A stretch of DNA of 64,000 nt from Isoetes taiwanensis (GCA_021234155.1 JAJEKV010000003.1:8680413-8744412), one strand, 5' to 3'. Counted from the stretch's first letter, positions 21,754 to 32,300 are shown. Numbers and translations: made by a program. Notes: generated by a model not told the origin, from the sequence alone.

Positions 21754-23330
21754 CTTGTACTCGTCACTTCTTGACTGCCCTTTTCCAGCAGGAGCTGGTC
21801 TTCCGCACTCCTGATATTTCTTCCGCAGATGGTGGATCTGATCCACATAAGGCTCCTTGAAGACAGTATTGGCCACAATGTCAACATCCACACTGAGCTA
21901 AAGAAGGTCCAGGTCACTGATCTGTCCAGAAAGAACTCTGCATATTCTGAAAGTATGGATCTTCCTGAGCTCAACTCTAGCATCTTCTGTCCCCAACTTA
22001 CTGCACACAAGCTGAGCAGCAGAGACCGAATGATTACCATTGATAATATAAAATCGTTTCCCTACCAGATCAGATTCCTGTGACTAGGTCAGCAACTCCT
22101 TTATGGCCGGATCAAAGAGCACCACATCTGCTAGAGTGAATATCAGATGTGGATCCTCAGCAAAAGATTTGCAGAGCTTCCTTACATGCTCAGGGTTAAT
22201 AACCTGGCGGTCATATTAGGTGGTGCCTCTTCTAGATCCCAGATGGATATCCTTCTTGTGTATGTGACACCAAGGGGAAACATGTGGCCGTGCTTCTGTA
22301 TTTTTTTCAAAGTTTCCTCTGCCATTTCTTCTTCGGCATCACGGTCCATCTTTAGTTCCTCGGGCATCTTAAGGTATGCCATCTTTTGCAATTTCCTTGC
22401 CCTTGTCTCCCTTTTTGTTTCTTTCTTTCTTTTTGATGGTGTGCTATCTGCTGTGGATACTACCACTTTTGTGTGTTTTGTAGCCTCCTTATTGTCACTA
22501 ATTGTCCTCTCGCTATCAGGCTTCCCAGTGGACTTCACAGGAGATTCATGTTGGTGCGCCTCTTGCTCATCCCTCTTCTCCTCCTGATGCTCCTCCCCCT
22601 TCTCATCTTTCTGTCCTCCCTCTTGTTCTGCCTGCCTTTGTACTTCATCTCCTCCTCCTGCCTTTGTTCCTTTGCTTACTCTGGTGGCCGGTTTAACCTT
22701 TACACTTTTTCTCTGCATCTCTCCCAGCAGCCATCTGCTATCCATTACTGCTGGCATGTTGCCTGAGAGCTTCGCTCTTACAATGTAGGACACAGAGTTC
22801 TTTGACATGTCCATCGCTGCTCACAGTATACCAAATCCCTTGAGGATCTCTATCATGCCTTTGATATCTGCTTGCTCTCTGGACTCATATGATGGCAGCG
22901 GCCACCCTTTTTTTTTCGCCGACAGTGCTTGGTCCTTTATGCTGGACTCCATCATTGTAGGGTCGTAGCACTGCCAATCCATGCAATAGAGATCAATGCT
23001 AGCATTGACCGGATCTTCCACTGTGCAGCCAAGAAAGTCAAGTCTTCCTTGTTTCTTGACTTCCCTCATGTTCACTATGATGTCCATCTGGGCCACGGAT
23101 TCCTATCCTGTCTCACCTGCACGGGACTTGATAAGGAGGCAAAGCTCTTGCCTCTTGTCGCCCTTTGTTGGGTCCACACCTTCTGTCAAGGGTATGGCTC
23201 TAACAATCTCCATACACCAAGACCTACCTGCCAGGACCAGGGTCCTCGATGTGACGACGTTCTGTGCCTTTGGCGCAAGAACGGCTGCAAGATAAACATT
23301 GTAAGGAAATGACATGTATCCACTCGGCAC
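21754..23330 (-). pseudogene. ParB-like domain and N-terminal part of the same gene
   Basis: Reading leftward, one frame runs from 23330 to about 22205 with stops at 23103-23105 and 22821-22823. It encodes an N-terminal region and a highly charged Lys/Glu linker. A one-base shift near 22205 leads into a ParB/sulfiredoxin-like fold: RQVINPEHVRKLCKSF, then VGKRFYIINGNHSVSAAQL, where the Gly-Asn-His box is the expected nucleotide/DNA site. Helices DLDLLQLSVDVD and PYVDQIHHLRKKY align with SHNVDNEYR and KIKFMHKEY of the first locus. Two more stops lie in this part (near 22085 and 21900). The exon ends in AAG before GTACGT at 21754. Either the 5' half is dead or the open 3' part is now expressed alone. 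Confidence 0.65.
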
Positions 23331-23351
23331 GATGCTAATACATGAAACTGC

Positions 23352-23427
23352 AAATGGCGCACCTGCGCCATTTGAAGTAAATGGTGCACCTGCGCCATTT
23401 GAAGTGAATGGCGCAGGTGCGCCATTT
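23352..23427. repeat. Three 22-bp palindromes, 27-bp period
   Basis: Units start at 23352, 23379 and 23406. The first is a perfect AAATGGCGCA-CC-TGCGCCATTT. The linkers are GAAGT-like pentamers. The cluster lies just upstream of the minus-strand gene. Confidence 0.92.
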
Positions 23428-23563
23428 CCATCTGGTGCTTATGGGTCTCCATCTGGTGTTAACGAGGTGCATGACTTGGTCTCCATCTGGTGTTAACGAG
23501 GTGCATGCCATTTCCATTGCTATGGGTATCCCCTCGGTGTCAACGACGTGCAGTATTTAAAGT

Positions 23564-23659
23564 AAATGGCGCAGGTGCGCCATTTCCAGAATGCCTGCAC
23601 CTCGTTAGCACCAGAGGGAAACCCATAGGCATTCTGGAAATGGCGCGTCCGCTCCATTA
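23564..23659. repeat. Two further 22-bp palindromes
   Basis: One perfect unit at 23564-23585 (N2 is GG) and a degenerate one at 23638-23659. Between them lies an inverted phrase, CAGAATGCCTGCACC versus its near complement at about 23620. Confidence 0.8.
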
Positions 23660-23984
23660 TACTAATCTATGCTACTCTAAATCGATAAGAATAGAAACAA
23701 CAGAGACTAACCTGAGCCTGGCTCCCGAATTTTGAGCGAAGATTACGCCATTGTATTGTAGAGCGTATAAATACTAGACTGTATAAATGTTACTCCATCT
23801 TTTTTCAGAGTGCTCCCAGATCAGAAGGCGCTAGAGAGAGAAAACGTTTGAATAGGAGAGAGAATGTGGAAGGCGCTAGGCGCTGGCAGAAGGCGGAGGC
23901 GGAAGGTGAGTAGGCACAAAAGAAATGAAATGAAAAGTGGACGGAAAAGAAAAAGATAAGTCCCCGGAAAAGAAAAAATAAAAT

Positions 23985-24180
23985 TTTACCCGCCCGTCCG
24001 CTTTCTAAATTTTTCAAATTTGCCCGCCCGTCCGTCTCACCAAATTTAGGAAAATTTGAATTTTCCCGCCCATCCCCACGCCCCGCCCGCCTCTTTCGAA
24101 TTTTACATTTGAATTTTCCCGCCCACCCGCCTGTTAATTTTAAAAAGTGCCCGCCCGTATTTTGAAATTTGAATTTGCCC
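23985..24180. promoter_or_regulatory. CCCGCCC-rich array with E2F-type sites
   Basis: A decayed tandem array of phrases like AAATTTGAATTTTCCCGCCC lies in the space between the two divergent genes. Two exact TTTCCCGC sites, the plant E2F consensus, occur at 24062-24069 and 24115-24122. Further CCCGCCCGTCC repeats surround them. Binding is an inference. Confidence 0.4.
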
Positions 24181-24900
24181 GGAGGGCCTTTCTTTGTCTT
24201 GTATCAGGAGGCAGACATGGTCATTAAAAGGCGCTTTCGTCCTCGTGTCCATAGGTTGCGATTTTATGCTCCACGTCCTCGCTTCAACATTCGTAGGTAC
24301 TTGCGCCTGAGATCACTTGGTAGACAAAGCAGGGTTCTCTTCCGACGTCTATTCTGTCTTAGACGATAGTAGCAGGCGCTTGCTCCACTTGGGCGCTACG
24401 CTTTCTTCTGCAGGCGCTTCACTTCGCCCTGCAGGCACTTCACTTCGTTCTTCACGAGCATTCTTCCTCAACTGTTTCCAGGCGCTTCTTTGATTCTTGC
24501 CGATCAGGAATCCTTGGCGCTTCTCTGATGGCAGATCCGGAATCTTCAATGACCTCCAGGTTAGAGGCTATTTAGTTTTAGTATGTTAAATGTGTGCTAA
24601 ATCAAGAGAACGCATGATAATGATCTTACTCTCAATGTAGTTGATGTAGGTTGGAACTGGAGATGGTAGATTGTATGGGCTAATGTTGTGTATTTAATGA
24701 GAATTCTTTTCAATCGGTGTTGTGCGTTGACCATAATTCTAAACAGATTAAGGTTTTGAAGGGTAGATCTTCTCTATTTTGCGTCAGTAATTAAGTGCTC
24801 AACAATTGATGTCTTAAAGGGTACATTTGCTTTAATTGCTGAATCTTGTAGTAATAAGAATCCATAATCTAGTTATTAGATATAGCATTTACATTAAAAA
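24181..24900. other. Intergenic DNA with AGGCGCTT repeats
   Basis: The phrase AGGCGCTT or GGCGCT recurs about eight times between 24230 and 24520. An Arg-rich open frame here (24169-24369) follows the repeat composition and has no family match I recognise. Beyond 24560 the DNA is AT-rich. Confidence 0.35.
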
Positions 24901-24914
24901 GGCCATTTACTTGT

Positions 24915-25097
24915 AAATGGCGCAGTTGCTCCATTTCCTGTAAATGGCGCAGCTGCTCCATTTCCCTGTAAATGGCGCAGCTGCTCCATTTCCCTGTAAA
25001 TGGCGCAGCTGCTCCATTTCCCTCAGAATGGAGCAAAAGGCCATTTTATATAAATGGCGAAAAATACCATTTCATAAAAATGGCGCTACCGCAATTT
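24915..25097. repeat. Seven 22-bp palindromes, 26-28-bp period
   Basis: Units start at 24915, 24942, 24970, 24998, 25026, 25052 and 25078. The first four follow AAATGGCGCAGCTGCTCCATTT-type spacing with one mismatched half; the last three are degenerate. The array sits directly upstream of the plus-strand transposase gene. Confidence 0.9.
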
Positions 25098-25204
25098 GTC
25101 CCATGTCGTCTAATTTCTTCCAAATTTTCACGCTATTTTTAACTAAATGTATGTCATCGAGGGTTGCATGTCTTTAACAAGTATTTGTATGTATTGAATT
25201 TTAC

Positions 25205-25513
25205 AGGAAAAGGCCCCTGTGTAACCTTCTCCATGGGGATGTGGTTGTTGCCAGGGGACATGAATGGCATAGAGGCCATTTGCATGGCAGGAACATTGCA
25301 TTTAGCAATGTGGTCGTGGAGGTCACTGAAGCCATAGTGCCCTCCCATGTGCTTCCCATTCCGTGTGCGGGCGCAGATAACATTGCTGAAGCCGTGGGGA
25401 CATTTATCGAATGGCCTCGAAATCAAGTGAGAATCTGTGAAACTGCCTCACCTGTGTCATCTGGAACGTCTGATACTGAAACCCCCAACTTGCCTAGTAG
25501 ACCCCCAACTTAG
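25205..25513 (+). pseudogene. Duplicate DUF8039-like domain exon
   Basis: The frame encodes VVVARGHEWHRGHLHG, VVVEVTEAIVPSHVLP and DNIAEAVGTFIEWP. This is a second copy of the domain at the start of the next reading frame (VGKGVWLNRTCIHG, DNIAEVVGTFIEWP). The domain resembles DUF8039, found in plant Ptta/En-Spm-type transposon proteins. It ends at a stop before 25543. Confidence 0.6.
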
Positions 25514-25542
25514 ACTCGTCGATCGCCCGCCCTTCAAACAAG

Positions 25543-28086
25543 ATGAAAAAGACAGAGAATATGGTGAACCTAGTCAGTAATAATACTGTGGTTGGTAAGG
25601 GTGTCTGGCTGAATAGAACTTGCATCCATGGGAAGAATGTTGACGCACTCAACGTAGCAGTGCAAGTTACCGAGGATGTAGTGCCTACCCACATCCTTCC
25701 GATTGCATGTGCTGGTGCGGACAATATTGCAGAGGTTGTGGGCACGTTTATCGAATGGCCTTGGCAGGATATAAGATATCATGCCATTGATTTAGCTACT
25801 CCATCACTGACCTCGAATATAGAATCTGTAGAGGCAGTGTCAGATGCAGATGAAGAACTTGATCCTACAGTGGATCTAGCTACTCGTTTTCCTCGCAGGA
25901 TAGCATCAGATGATGATGAACCACCACCTAGTTTCTCAAGAACTGAACTCTTGGACAAGCATTGCCACAATCTTCATGCATGTGACCGTTCTAAATATGC
26001 AGAGGCCATAATTGACCGTTCTAAATATGCAGAGGCCATAATTGTCTTCAGTGATCCCCAGGATGCTGTTGACGATGAATTTTTAGGAGACTCAAAGGTG
26101 GGCCTTTGTGTGGGAAAGGTGCTTCCTGCACTAATTACAGAGGATCTCAAATGTCATGCTTGTGCAGAAAGACCACCAGAAAATGCACTTGTACAATGGG
26201 AAAATAGCGATGTGATGCTGCAGGATGGAAGGACTATCTCACAACATCTGCAAGCTCGAGAAGCTAAAGATAATGAGAATATAGAGCTAGAATCATTTGA
26301 GGACAACATTCAGGCTCAATTCAAACGAAAAAGGAAGTATACTTACACAAATAGAATTCCAAGAGAGCCCAAGGGAAAGAGCAAAGAGGAAAGGCTATGC
26401 TCCACAAGTTCCATCAACAAGTTTATGAAGTCAAGCTGCTGCAAAAATACTTGCAACAAGAAACTTACCAAGCATCAAGTACGTGAATTAAGAAAAGAAT
26501 TTTTATCTCAACCATACAATGCAAGTGTTACGTATTTTTTTGATGTGCTGAGTGTGACTTACACAGGAGAAGGAGAGGACAGGATAGTGCTCAAGGGGAT
26601 GGAATTCTGTCTGGCTGGGTGGCGCATGGCTTTAGGTATCAGTCAGTCAACATTTTACATATGGAGAAACAGATTTGGAGCAGGTGGAAAGCTAGCTGAA
26701 CATGGTAATATGGGCTCTAAGAAGCCTAGATCTGCTACATTGGCCACAGAATGCGTGTTAGACAGATTCATTCAGGAGAATGCTGAAAGTATTCCCCATA
26801 GGAGCAAAAGAGGTAGAGATGATGTAAGAGAAAATGTACGCAAGCTTCCTTCCATTCTTAATAAGAAGCTTATACATAAAGAAGTTGGTGCAATCGTTGA
26901 AGAGCTTACAAGAACAACTGTAGCCTTGAACTTTTTTTATAGTATATGGAAAAGAGAATTTCCAGATGTTAGCATTGCAAAAAATACAGCCTTCTCTAAA
27001 TGCAACATCTGCGTGGTAATTAAGCAGAAGCTGAAAAAAACAAAAGATACAAGAGAGAGACGAAATCTTGCAATTCAACGTCGGGCTCATATGCTAGAGC
27101 AACGTTCTTGCAGAAGTCAATATTGGCATTGGAGAGCATTGTCACAACAGTCTCTTGAAAATCATCTATGTATAATACATGATAAGATGGATCAGGTTAA
27201 GACTTTAGTGCCTAGAAGTCATCATCTAGCAAAATCTGTATGGAGAGGTGATCGCTTGAAGAGCAGTTTGACAGAAGCTTTAACTCATGGGCATGGTGGT
27301 CGTGCCTATGGTCATTTTTCACTTGATTTATGGAAAGATAATTCAAACTTCCATATTGGTTCACTTTCTAGGATATTGCATAACTTGGAATTGGTACAAG
27401 AGGACAAGATAGGTGACTTATGTGGAAGTAAGCCTGCAGATTGCAAATGGATGCAAGCAGTCAAGGATATCAATCCTTTGAAGAACAAACTTGCTTCCAT
27501 GGTAGAAGTATTGCCAAATACTTCAACTACAACGAATCCTGAGGTGTTCAATCCTCTTCCCCGAAATCTCTATTTGCAACTTGATAATGCATCAAGCCAA
27601 AACAAAAATAGGTATGTCTTTTCATACTTATCTTATTCGACTTGGCTTAAGGTCTTTGATGAGATCCAAGTGGGCTTTATGATGGTCGGCCACACCCATG
27701 ATGATATTTATGCTTTATTTGGAAAATTTTTAACCTTGATGAGTTCATCGGATGCTTTAACACTACCAGAGCTACTTTACTTGTTCAGCAAGTGCAATGC
27801 AAAATCTCCAATTCTATACTTCATTGATGAAGTTCCAAATTGGAAGGCTTTTGTGAAGGGATTCATCCGTGATAAGAGCCAATGCCTGGTTGGGCATACT
27901 GAACCGTTGCTCTTCAAATTTAAGATGGCAGGAGATTGGCCTGTTATGCAATACAAATGCATCCTACACATAAAGAGTGGCTTCCAGCAGATTCTCCAGG
28001 AGTTAGAATGTGGAAAGAGAATGAACATGGTCAGCCAATGCTACCAAGTGGTGTGTCACAAAATATTCCTCCTAGACCAACATTGA
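25543..28086 (+). CDS. DUF7869-type transposase
   Basis: An 847-codon frame. Residues about 8-85 are DUF8039-like. An acidic region follows (about 95-130) with a short tandem repeat (DRSKYAEAI twice). A helix-turn-helix-like segment, ALGISQSTFYIWRNRF, precedes HGNMGSKKPR. The RNase-H-like core has three acidic boxes: HDKMDQVKTLVPR (D547, D550), LQLDNASSQNKN (D681) and VGHTHDDIYALF (H717-D721). These match the D-M-D-Q, D-N-x2-x-x-N-K-N and G-H-T-H-E/D-D-I boxes of DUF7869 proteins, which I take to be DDE-like transposases. A frameshift near 27957 displaces the last 40 codons. It is divergent from the ParB/methyltransferase-like gene, with shared palindromes upstream of both. Confidence 0.8.
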   Translation: MKKTENMVNLVSNNTVVGKGVWLNRTCIHGKNVDALNVAVQVTEDVVPTHILPIACAGADNIAEVVGTFIEWPWQDIRYHAIDLATPSLTSNIESVEAVSDADEELDPTVDLATRFPRRIASDDDEPPPSFSRTELLDKHCHNLHACDRSKYAEAIIDRSKYAEAIIVFSDPQDAVDDEFLGDSKVGLCVGKVLPALITEDLKCHACAERPPENALVQWENSDVMLQDGRTISQHLQAREAKDNENIELESFEDNIQAQFKRKRKYTYTNRIPREPKGKSKEERLCSTSSINKFMKSSCCKNTCNKKLTKHQVRELRKEFLSQPYNASVTYFFDVLSVTYTGEGEDRIVLKGMEFCLAGWRMALGISQSTFYIWRNRFGAGGKLAEHGNMGSKKPRSATLATECVLDRFIQENAESIPHRSKRGRDDVRENVRKLPSILNKKLIHKEVGAIVEELTRTTVALNFFYSIWKREFPDVSIAKNTAFSKCNICVVIKQKLKKTKDTRERRNLAIQRRAHMLEQRSCRSQYWHWRALSQQSLENHLCIIHDKMDQVKTLVPRSHHLAKSVWRGDRLKSSLTEALTHGHGGRAYGHFSLDLWKDNSNFHIGSLSRILHNLELVQEDKIGDLCGSKPADCKWMQAVKDINPLKNKLASMVEVLPNTSTTTNPEVFNPLPRNLYLQLDNASSQNKNRYVFSYLSYSTWLKVFDEIQVGFMMVGHTHDDIYALFGKFLTLMSSSDALTLPELLYLFSKCNAKSPILYFIDEVPNWKAFVKGFIRDKSQCLVGHTEPLLFKFKMAGDWPVMQYKCILHIKSGFQQILQELECGKRMNMVSQCYQVVCHKIFLLDQH

Positions 28087-28740
28087 AAGATCTTCCAGGG
28101 TTGAAGGATAGCATCAACAAATACATCTCTATGGAAGGACATATGTAAGAATCAAGAAACTAGCTTGTTTGCAAGGCAATACACGGCAAGTGTTGAGTAT
28201 TGGAGCCAGCTTCTTATCTCTTTGGAGGATGTTGTTCCAGGACGTCCTCAAAATGATGCATTTTGGCCACAAATAAGACAAGCTCCTCTAGAACAAGTTG
28301 CATTTGTTCCAGAGGTCGACGTATCTGCCTTGGTCACACGACGTTTACCATCTTACTATGGCCCGTCAGATGGCCGTCCAGTAATGCCTCTTGAAGAGTT
28401 TGATCCTCACGTACATGTGACAAAGGGTATGTTTGTTCTAGTCAGACCTGGAGATGACAACACTGCCACCTGGTTAGGATATGCAGAGGAGAATGCTGTT
28501 CTTGATCCAGAATCTACATATTTTGGCCATATTTATATATCGTGGTGGAAGCCTACTGGAGGGAACTACAAAAACTGCTTAACTAAGCGTTGGCGGCTTA
28601 ATCCTTCCGATCCTTCAAGGTACGAAAATTTAGATGCTATTCATTATGCTTGTGATGCCAATGGCAAGAGGCCGAAAACTGTCCAAATTCCAAAATATAT
28701 TGTAGACATGTGGAAAGACATAGCACCTTGTTCATCTTAA
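28087..28740 (+). pseudogene. C-terminal part of the DUF7869 transposase, out of frame
   Basis: The original C-terminus continues in another frame from about 27960 (HKEWLPADSPGVRMWKENEHG, 19 residues then the linker) to a stop at 28148. After another shift near 28150 it runs to 28740 with TASVEYWSQLL, RRLPSYYGPSDGRP and KGMFVLVRPGDD followed by HIYISWWKP. The last part looks like the small SH3/BAH-like domain that ends many such plant proteins. Confidence 0.7.
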
Positions 28741-29161
28741 TACATGAGATCTTGTACTTTTAATACATATCTTTCATCTTAATACATAAGATCTTGTACA
28801 TTACTATAACTTAGATCATATATAAATGTTTACATGTGTAATATATAAATGCATACATGATTCATAGATTCTAGGCATTGATGATATTATCAATCTCATA
28901 AGCGTCGCGCTCTGGAACCCAAACAATCTTGATAACAACACGGTACTCGCCGGGGGAATCTCTCTCTCGACCCTCTGCTATACCTTTCAGTCAGAGATCA
29001 AGGGTGATCCATTTTAGCAGGCATGCATGAAGATCTTTGAATTTCATAGAACAAGCAATGGTGTCGAGATGTTCAGGAGGAGGAGGCAATTGCGACCTCT
29101 GAAGAACTCTAGCAGGACGTCGAGACATAGCAAATGAATGTCTTATGCCATCGAATGCAGC
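28741..29161 (-). other. Tandem phrase plus short unidentified minus-strand fragment
   Basis: CATCTTAATACAT with AGATCTTGTAC is duplicated at 28735-28800. On the minus strand 28875-29130 reads as SRRPARVLQRSQLPPPPEHL, then, after a stop, GEYRVVIKIVWVPERDAYEI. The end resembles the fragment at 30940-31175 (FDVIIHLIWNREHQMFMIERI). Family unknown. Confidence 0.3.
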
Positions 29162-29298
29162 TATACTTATACCCACCAAAATTTTTGATGTCCACTGCAG
29201 CAACATTATTGGGTATATACGAGTACCATACATAGTATATATATGATCCAATAATTTCTATGTATATACCATCAATAATTTTGGTGGGTATAAATATA
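29162..29298. mobile_element. Small MITE
   Basis: Inverted repeats of about 28 bp: ATACTTATACCCACCAAAAT at the left and the near-perfect reverse complement ATTTTGGTGGGTATAAATAT at the right, enclosing about 85 bp of AT-rich DNA. Confidence 0.75.
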
Positions 29299-29337
29299 CA
29301 TCAAATTGCCGAGTCCAGCAACATTGGCCTCCGTCTA

Positions 29338-30035
29338 GCAACACAAACCATTAACATCCAACATATAAAAATTAAATCCCCCAACACATAACAACCAACA
29401 CATAACAACCATTGACATTAACAACCAACACATAACTACCATTGACATTAATTAATACAACCATTGGGTCCAACACATTTAAATTAAAATCCCCCTTAAA
29501 CCCCCTTTGGTTAAACCCCCTTTGGTTTGGGTGCATATTCACACGGAAGGTGACTCCAGGCAACGAGAGCTGTTGGATAGGCATATTCACCCCTTATTCC
29601 TTAATCTACACCGTACGTAAAGTTCCTCGTTTGTGGGGTATGCAAGTACAAAATTTGCTATACTGTATAACAAGATTCGCAAAATACTATAAGATTTCAA
29701 GCAGAATACTATATGGTGTTGATTTCGTACGTGCAAAATACAATTATGAATACTATAAGATTTCAAGCAGAATACTATATGGTGTTGATTTCGTACGTGC
29801 AAAATACAATTATGAGGGCTCTCGCTGCCCTATGTCACCCCCCGTGTGAATATGCACCCAAACCAAAGGGGGTTTAAGGGGGATTTTAATTTAAATGTGT
29901 TGGACCCAATGGTTGTGTTAATTAATGTCAATGGTAGTTATGTGTTGGTTGTTAATGTCAATGGTTGTTATGTGTTGGTTGTTATGTGTTGGGGAATTTA
30001 ATTTTTATATGTTGGATGTTAATGGTTTGTGTTGC
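29338..30035. mobile_element. Foldback element with about 200-bp inverted arms
   Basis: The ends are GCAACACAAACCATTAACAT and its exact complement at 30016-30035. The arms continue inward through AACACATAACAACC repeats and CCCTTAAACCCCCTTTGG. The interior has a 66-bp tandem duplication (29683 and 29749). It has no coding capacity. A related but shorter copy lies at 16781-17203. Confidence 0.88.
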
Positions 30036-30654
30036 AAAAAAATTTTTTTTGAGGCTTTCATCACCTGTAGCTTTTGAATTTCATCACAATAAAACAAATA
30101 GAACATAAGTAAAAGTTACCATAAAGATAGAGCAGATTGATCCCATTATTCTGAAAGTCATAAAGTTTGCAACACCCATACACAAACATTTTTCAACTGG
30201 AATTTAACAGCAGCCTTTGGCCTCCATGGATTCTTGTGGTGAGAAACCAAAGTGGGAAACTTTTCTGCTTGTTAGCACAAGGATCTAGAAGCCTTGGAAT
30301 TTGCTTAATAACTGCCTCAAAATCTAAAAATGCATGGTAATTTTTTGCAAGCTTCATTCGGAATGAGCCATAAAACAATATCCAATAGCTTAACTCAGAT
30401 TAATCGGCCTAGTAGGATGTGAAAGCCTACCAAACCCGGCCGAAAAATTGCTGCTTTAGCATAGATAACTTAACCAAACATATCCATATCATGCACTATC
30501 AAAAAGATCTCGGAGAGAGCTTTCCAACGCAATAAAAATCATCTGAAACAGAGCTCTGGATCAAAAGTTATGATAAGAAATGTGTTGCCGACGGGGAAAC
30601 TGCACTACATGCGCCCTTCAAGCCCTTCATGTGCCCATTATGCACCACACACAC
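30036..30654. other. AT-rich interval without visible exons
   Basis: Nothing supportable is seen apart from a poly-A/poly-T boundary next to the foldback element. Confidence 0.4.
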
Positions 30655-30939
30655 AAAAAGAGGGCTTTTGTTGTGAGCCATTGGTTGTTGACCTCTTTTG
30701 TTGTGAGCCATTGATTGTTGACCATTATGCACCACACGCACAAAAAAAGGGCTTTTGTTGTGAGCCATTGGTTGTTGACCATTGGAAAAAAAAAGGCTAA
30801 AATCAATGGCTCAGAAATGGTGCACTCTAGATGTACGCATTAGTACATCCATTTGAATACATCACGAAATCATAGGAAAACCTTAGTGAAAAGCGTACAA
30901 AAACACAAAGAAAACCCCCTGTTATTATGCTACATATTG
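30655..30939. repeat. Dispersed repeat, copy 2
   Basis: Same orientation and sequence as 19168-19373, with the phrase GGGCTTTTGTTGTGAGCCATTG present three times here. It ends in TTATTATGCTACATATTG like copy 1. Confidence 0.85.
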
Positions 30940-31175
30940 GTCCTGAACGTGATTCTATTACTTGCAAGATGAATCATGAGGACTTCAAGCGGTGCCGCGA
31001 GCGAGATATACCGCTTGAAGACTGGCTCGCCACTGTTGCTCTCAATCCTCGCCATTATCCGGATCCCTTCGATGTTATCATCCATCTTATATGGAATAGA
31101 GAGCATCAAATGTTCATGATCGAAAGGATCTCTGGAGCGCCTGGTCCTGCTGGTTCTGATGATTCAGAAGAGTAA
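30940..31175 (+). CDS. Short unidentified fragment
   Basis: An open frame abuts the dispersed repeat and encodes DFKRCRERDIPLEDWLATVA, FDVIIHLIWNREHQMFMIERI-like residues and an acidic end. The start is unclear because the repeat cuts it. Its end resembles the minus-strand fragment near 28.9 kb. Family unknown. Confidence 0.3.
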
Positions 31176-31363
31176 TAGTAGAAGAATAATAGTACTTGTC
31201 ATCTTGTTGTAATCTGGTTGTGTTAGTATACAACAGGTATACATAACCTTTTGTAATACACATAACCATACTATAAGTATTGAGGTGGCATAACCCTCCA
31301 AGGTATACTATATAAAAATTATTCCAACTTGTCTTCAGAATTCCAAATTTAATGAAACTCTGC

Positions 31364-31729
31364 TTACATGCCATAGAAATTTCCCCTCCTTATTCTTTTT
31401 GGGCTTCTGAATCTTATTGGGAACAAACTATTGAGGAATTCGAAGGATTCTAAACCTGAGACAAAAAGGACGATAGGGAGGGGTTTGATGGGTCCGAATC
31501 CGGCGCCCCAGGAGATAAATCCTCCATAGCCATAGTTTCCAAAGGTCGATGAAGATTTTGGGCTTCTGAATCTTATTGGGAACAAACTATTAAGGAATTC
31601 GAAGGATTCTGAACCTGAGACAAAACGGACGATAGGGAGGGGTTTGAGGGGTCTGAATCCGGTGCCGCAGGAGATAAATCCTCCATAGCCATAGCTTCCA
31701 AAGGTCGATGAAGATGAGCCCGCATTCAT
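31364..31729 (-). CDS. Duplicated Gly/Ser-rich exon
   Basis: Encodes two tandem copies of a roughly 52-residue unit (SSSTFGSYGYGGFIS, then LPIVRFVSGSESFEFLNS, LFPIRFRSPK), reflecting a DNA duplication of about 156 bp. The start ATG lies about 60 bp from the CACTA-like element end at 31790. It may be the first exon of a host gene cut by that element. I do not recognise the product. Confidence 0.3.
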   Translation of the reverse strand: MNAGSSSSTFGSYGYGGFISCGTGFRPLKPLPIVRFVSGSESFEFLNSLFPIRFRSPKSSSTFGNYGYGGFISWGAGFGPIKPLPIVLFVSGLESFEFLNSLFPIRFRSPKRIRRGNFYGM

Positions 31730-31808
31730 TGAAAAACATGGCAGTTTGTTCTCCAGTTGCGGCTATGGCTACGAATTCTAATTGCTAATCACAAGAGAAA
31801 GGCCATTT

Positions 31809-32030
31809 AGCGACATCTGTAGCGACGTCTGGGTCACGTCCATGCGACGTCCGACCACGTGATCAGACGTGAAGAAGACGTCGCTGGAGACACGTCGCAT
31901 GCGACGTGGTATTAGACGTTGCATGCGACGTTTACAGACGTGACACAGACGTGACACAGACGTGACGCACGTGCATCAGACGTGACCATGCGACGTCTTG
32001 TAGACGTCGCATGCGACGTATATTAGATGT
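31809..32030. repeat. Left subterminal palindrome array
   Basis: Repeated ACGTCGCATGCGACGT (16-bp palindrome) and halves such as AGACGTGAC and GCGACGTC. Such arrays are the binding sites of the TNPA-type protein in known CACTA elements. An (AAAT)n run follows at 32129-32155. Confidence 0.85.
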
Positions 32031-32300
32031 CACAGCCACATGTAATATTTATATAAATATATTTTATTATTAATTAAAAAATTAAATGAAATTAAAATAT
32101 AAAAAATCTAGACGTCGCGACGGCATGTAAAATAAATAAATAAATAAATAAATGTTTTGCTTAGATAATTACAATATGATGTATAAAAGGCAAAAGGCAT
32201 GTCACCTTTTTTTTTAAATTGAAAATCGTGTATTGTATTTATATTTTTAAATAATCACAAAAGACTCGTTAAGGGGAGTATCCACCCTTTTAGCCTAGGG

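Noticed and set aside
22147-22766. Plus-strand hydrophobic frames looking like membrane proteins
   Set aside because: Antisense of the Lys/Glu-rich linker; apparent hydrophobicity comes from reverse complement codons.
24169-24369. 66-codon arginine-rich frame as a protamine-like protein
   Set aside because: The composition follows the local GGCGCT-type repeats and there is no supporting start context or family motif.
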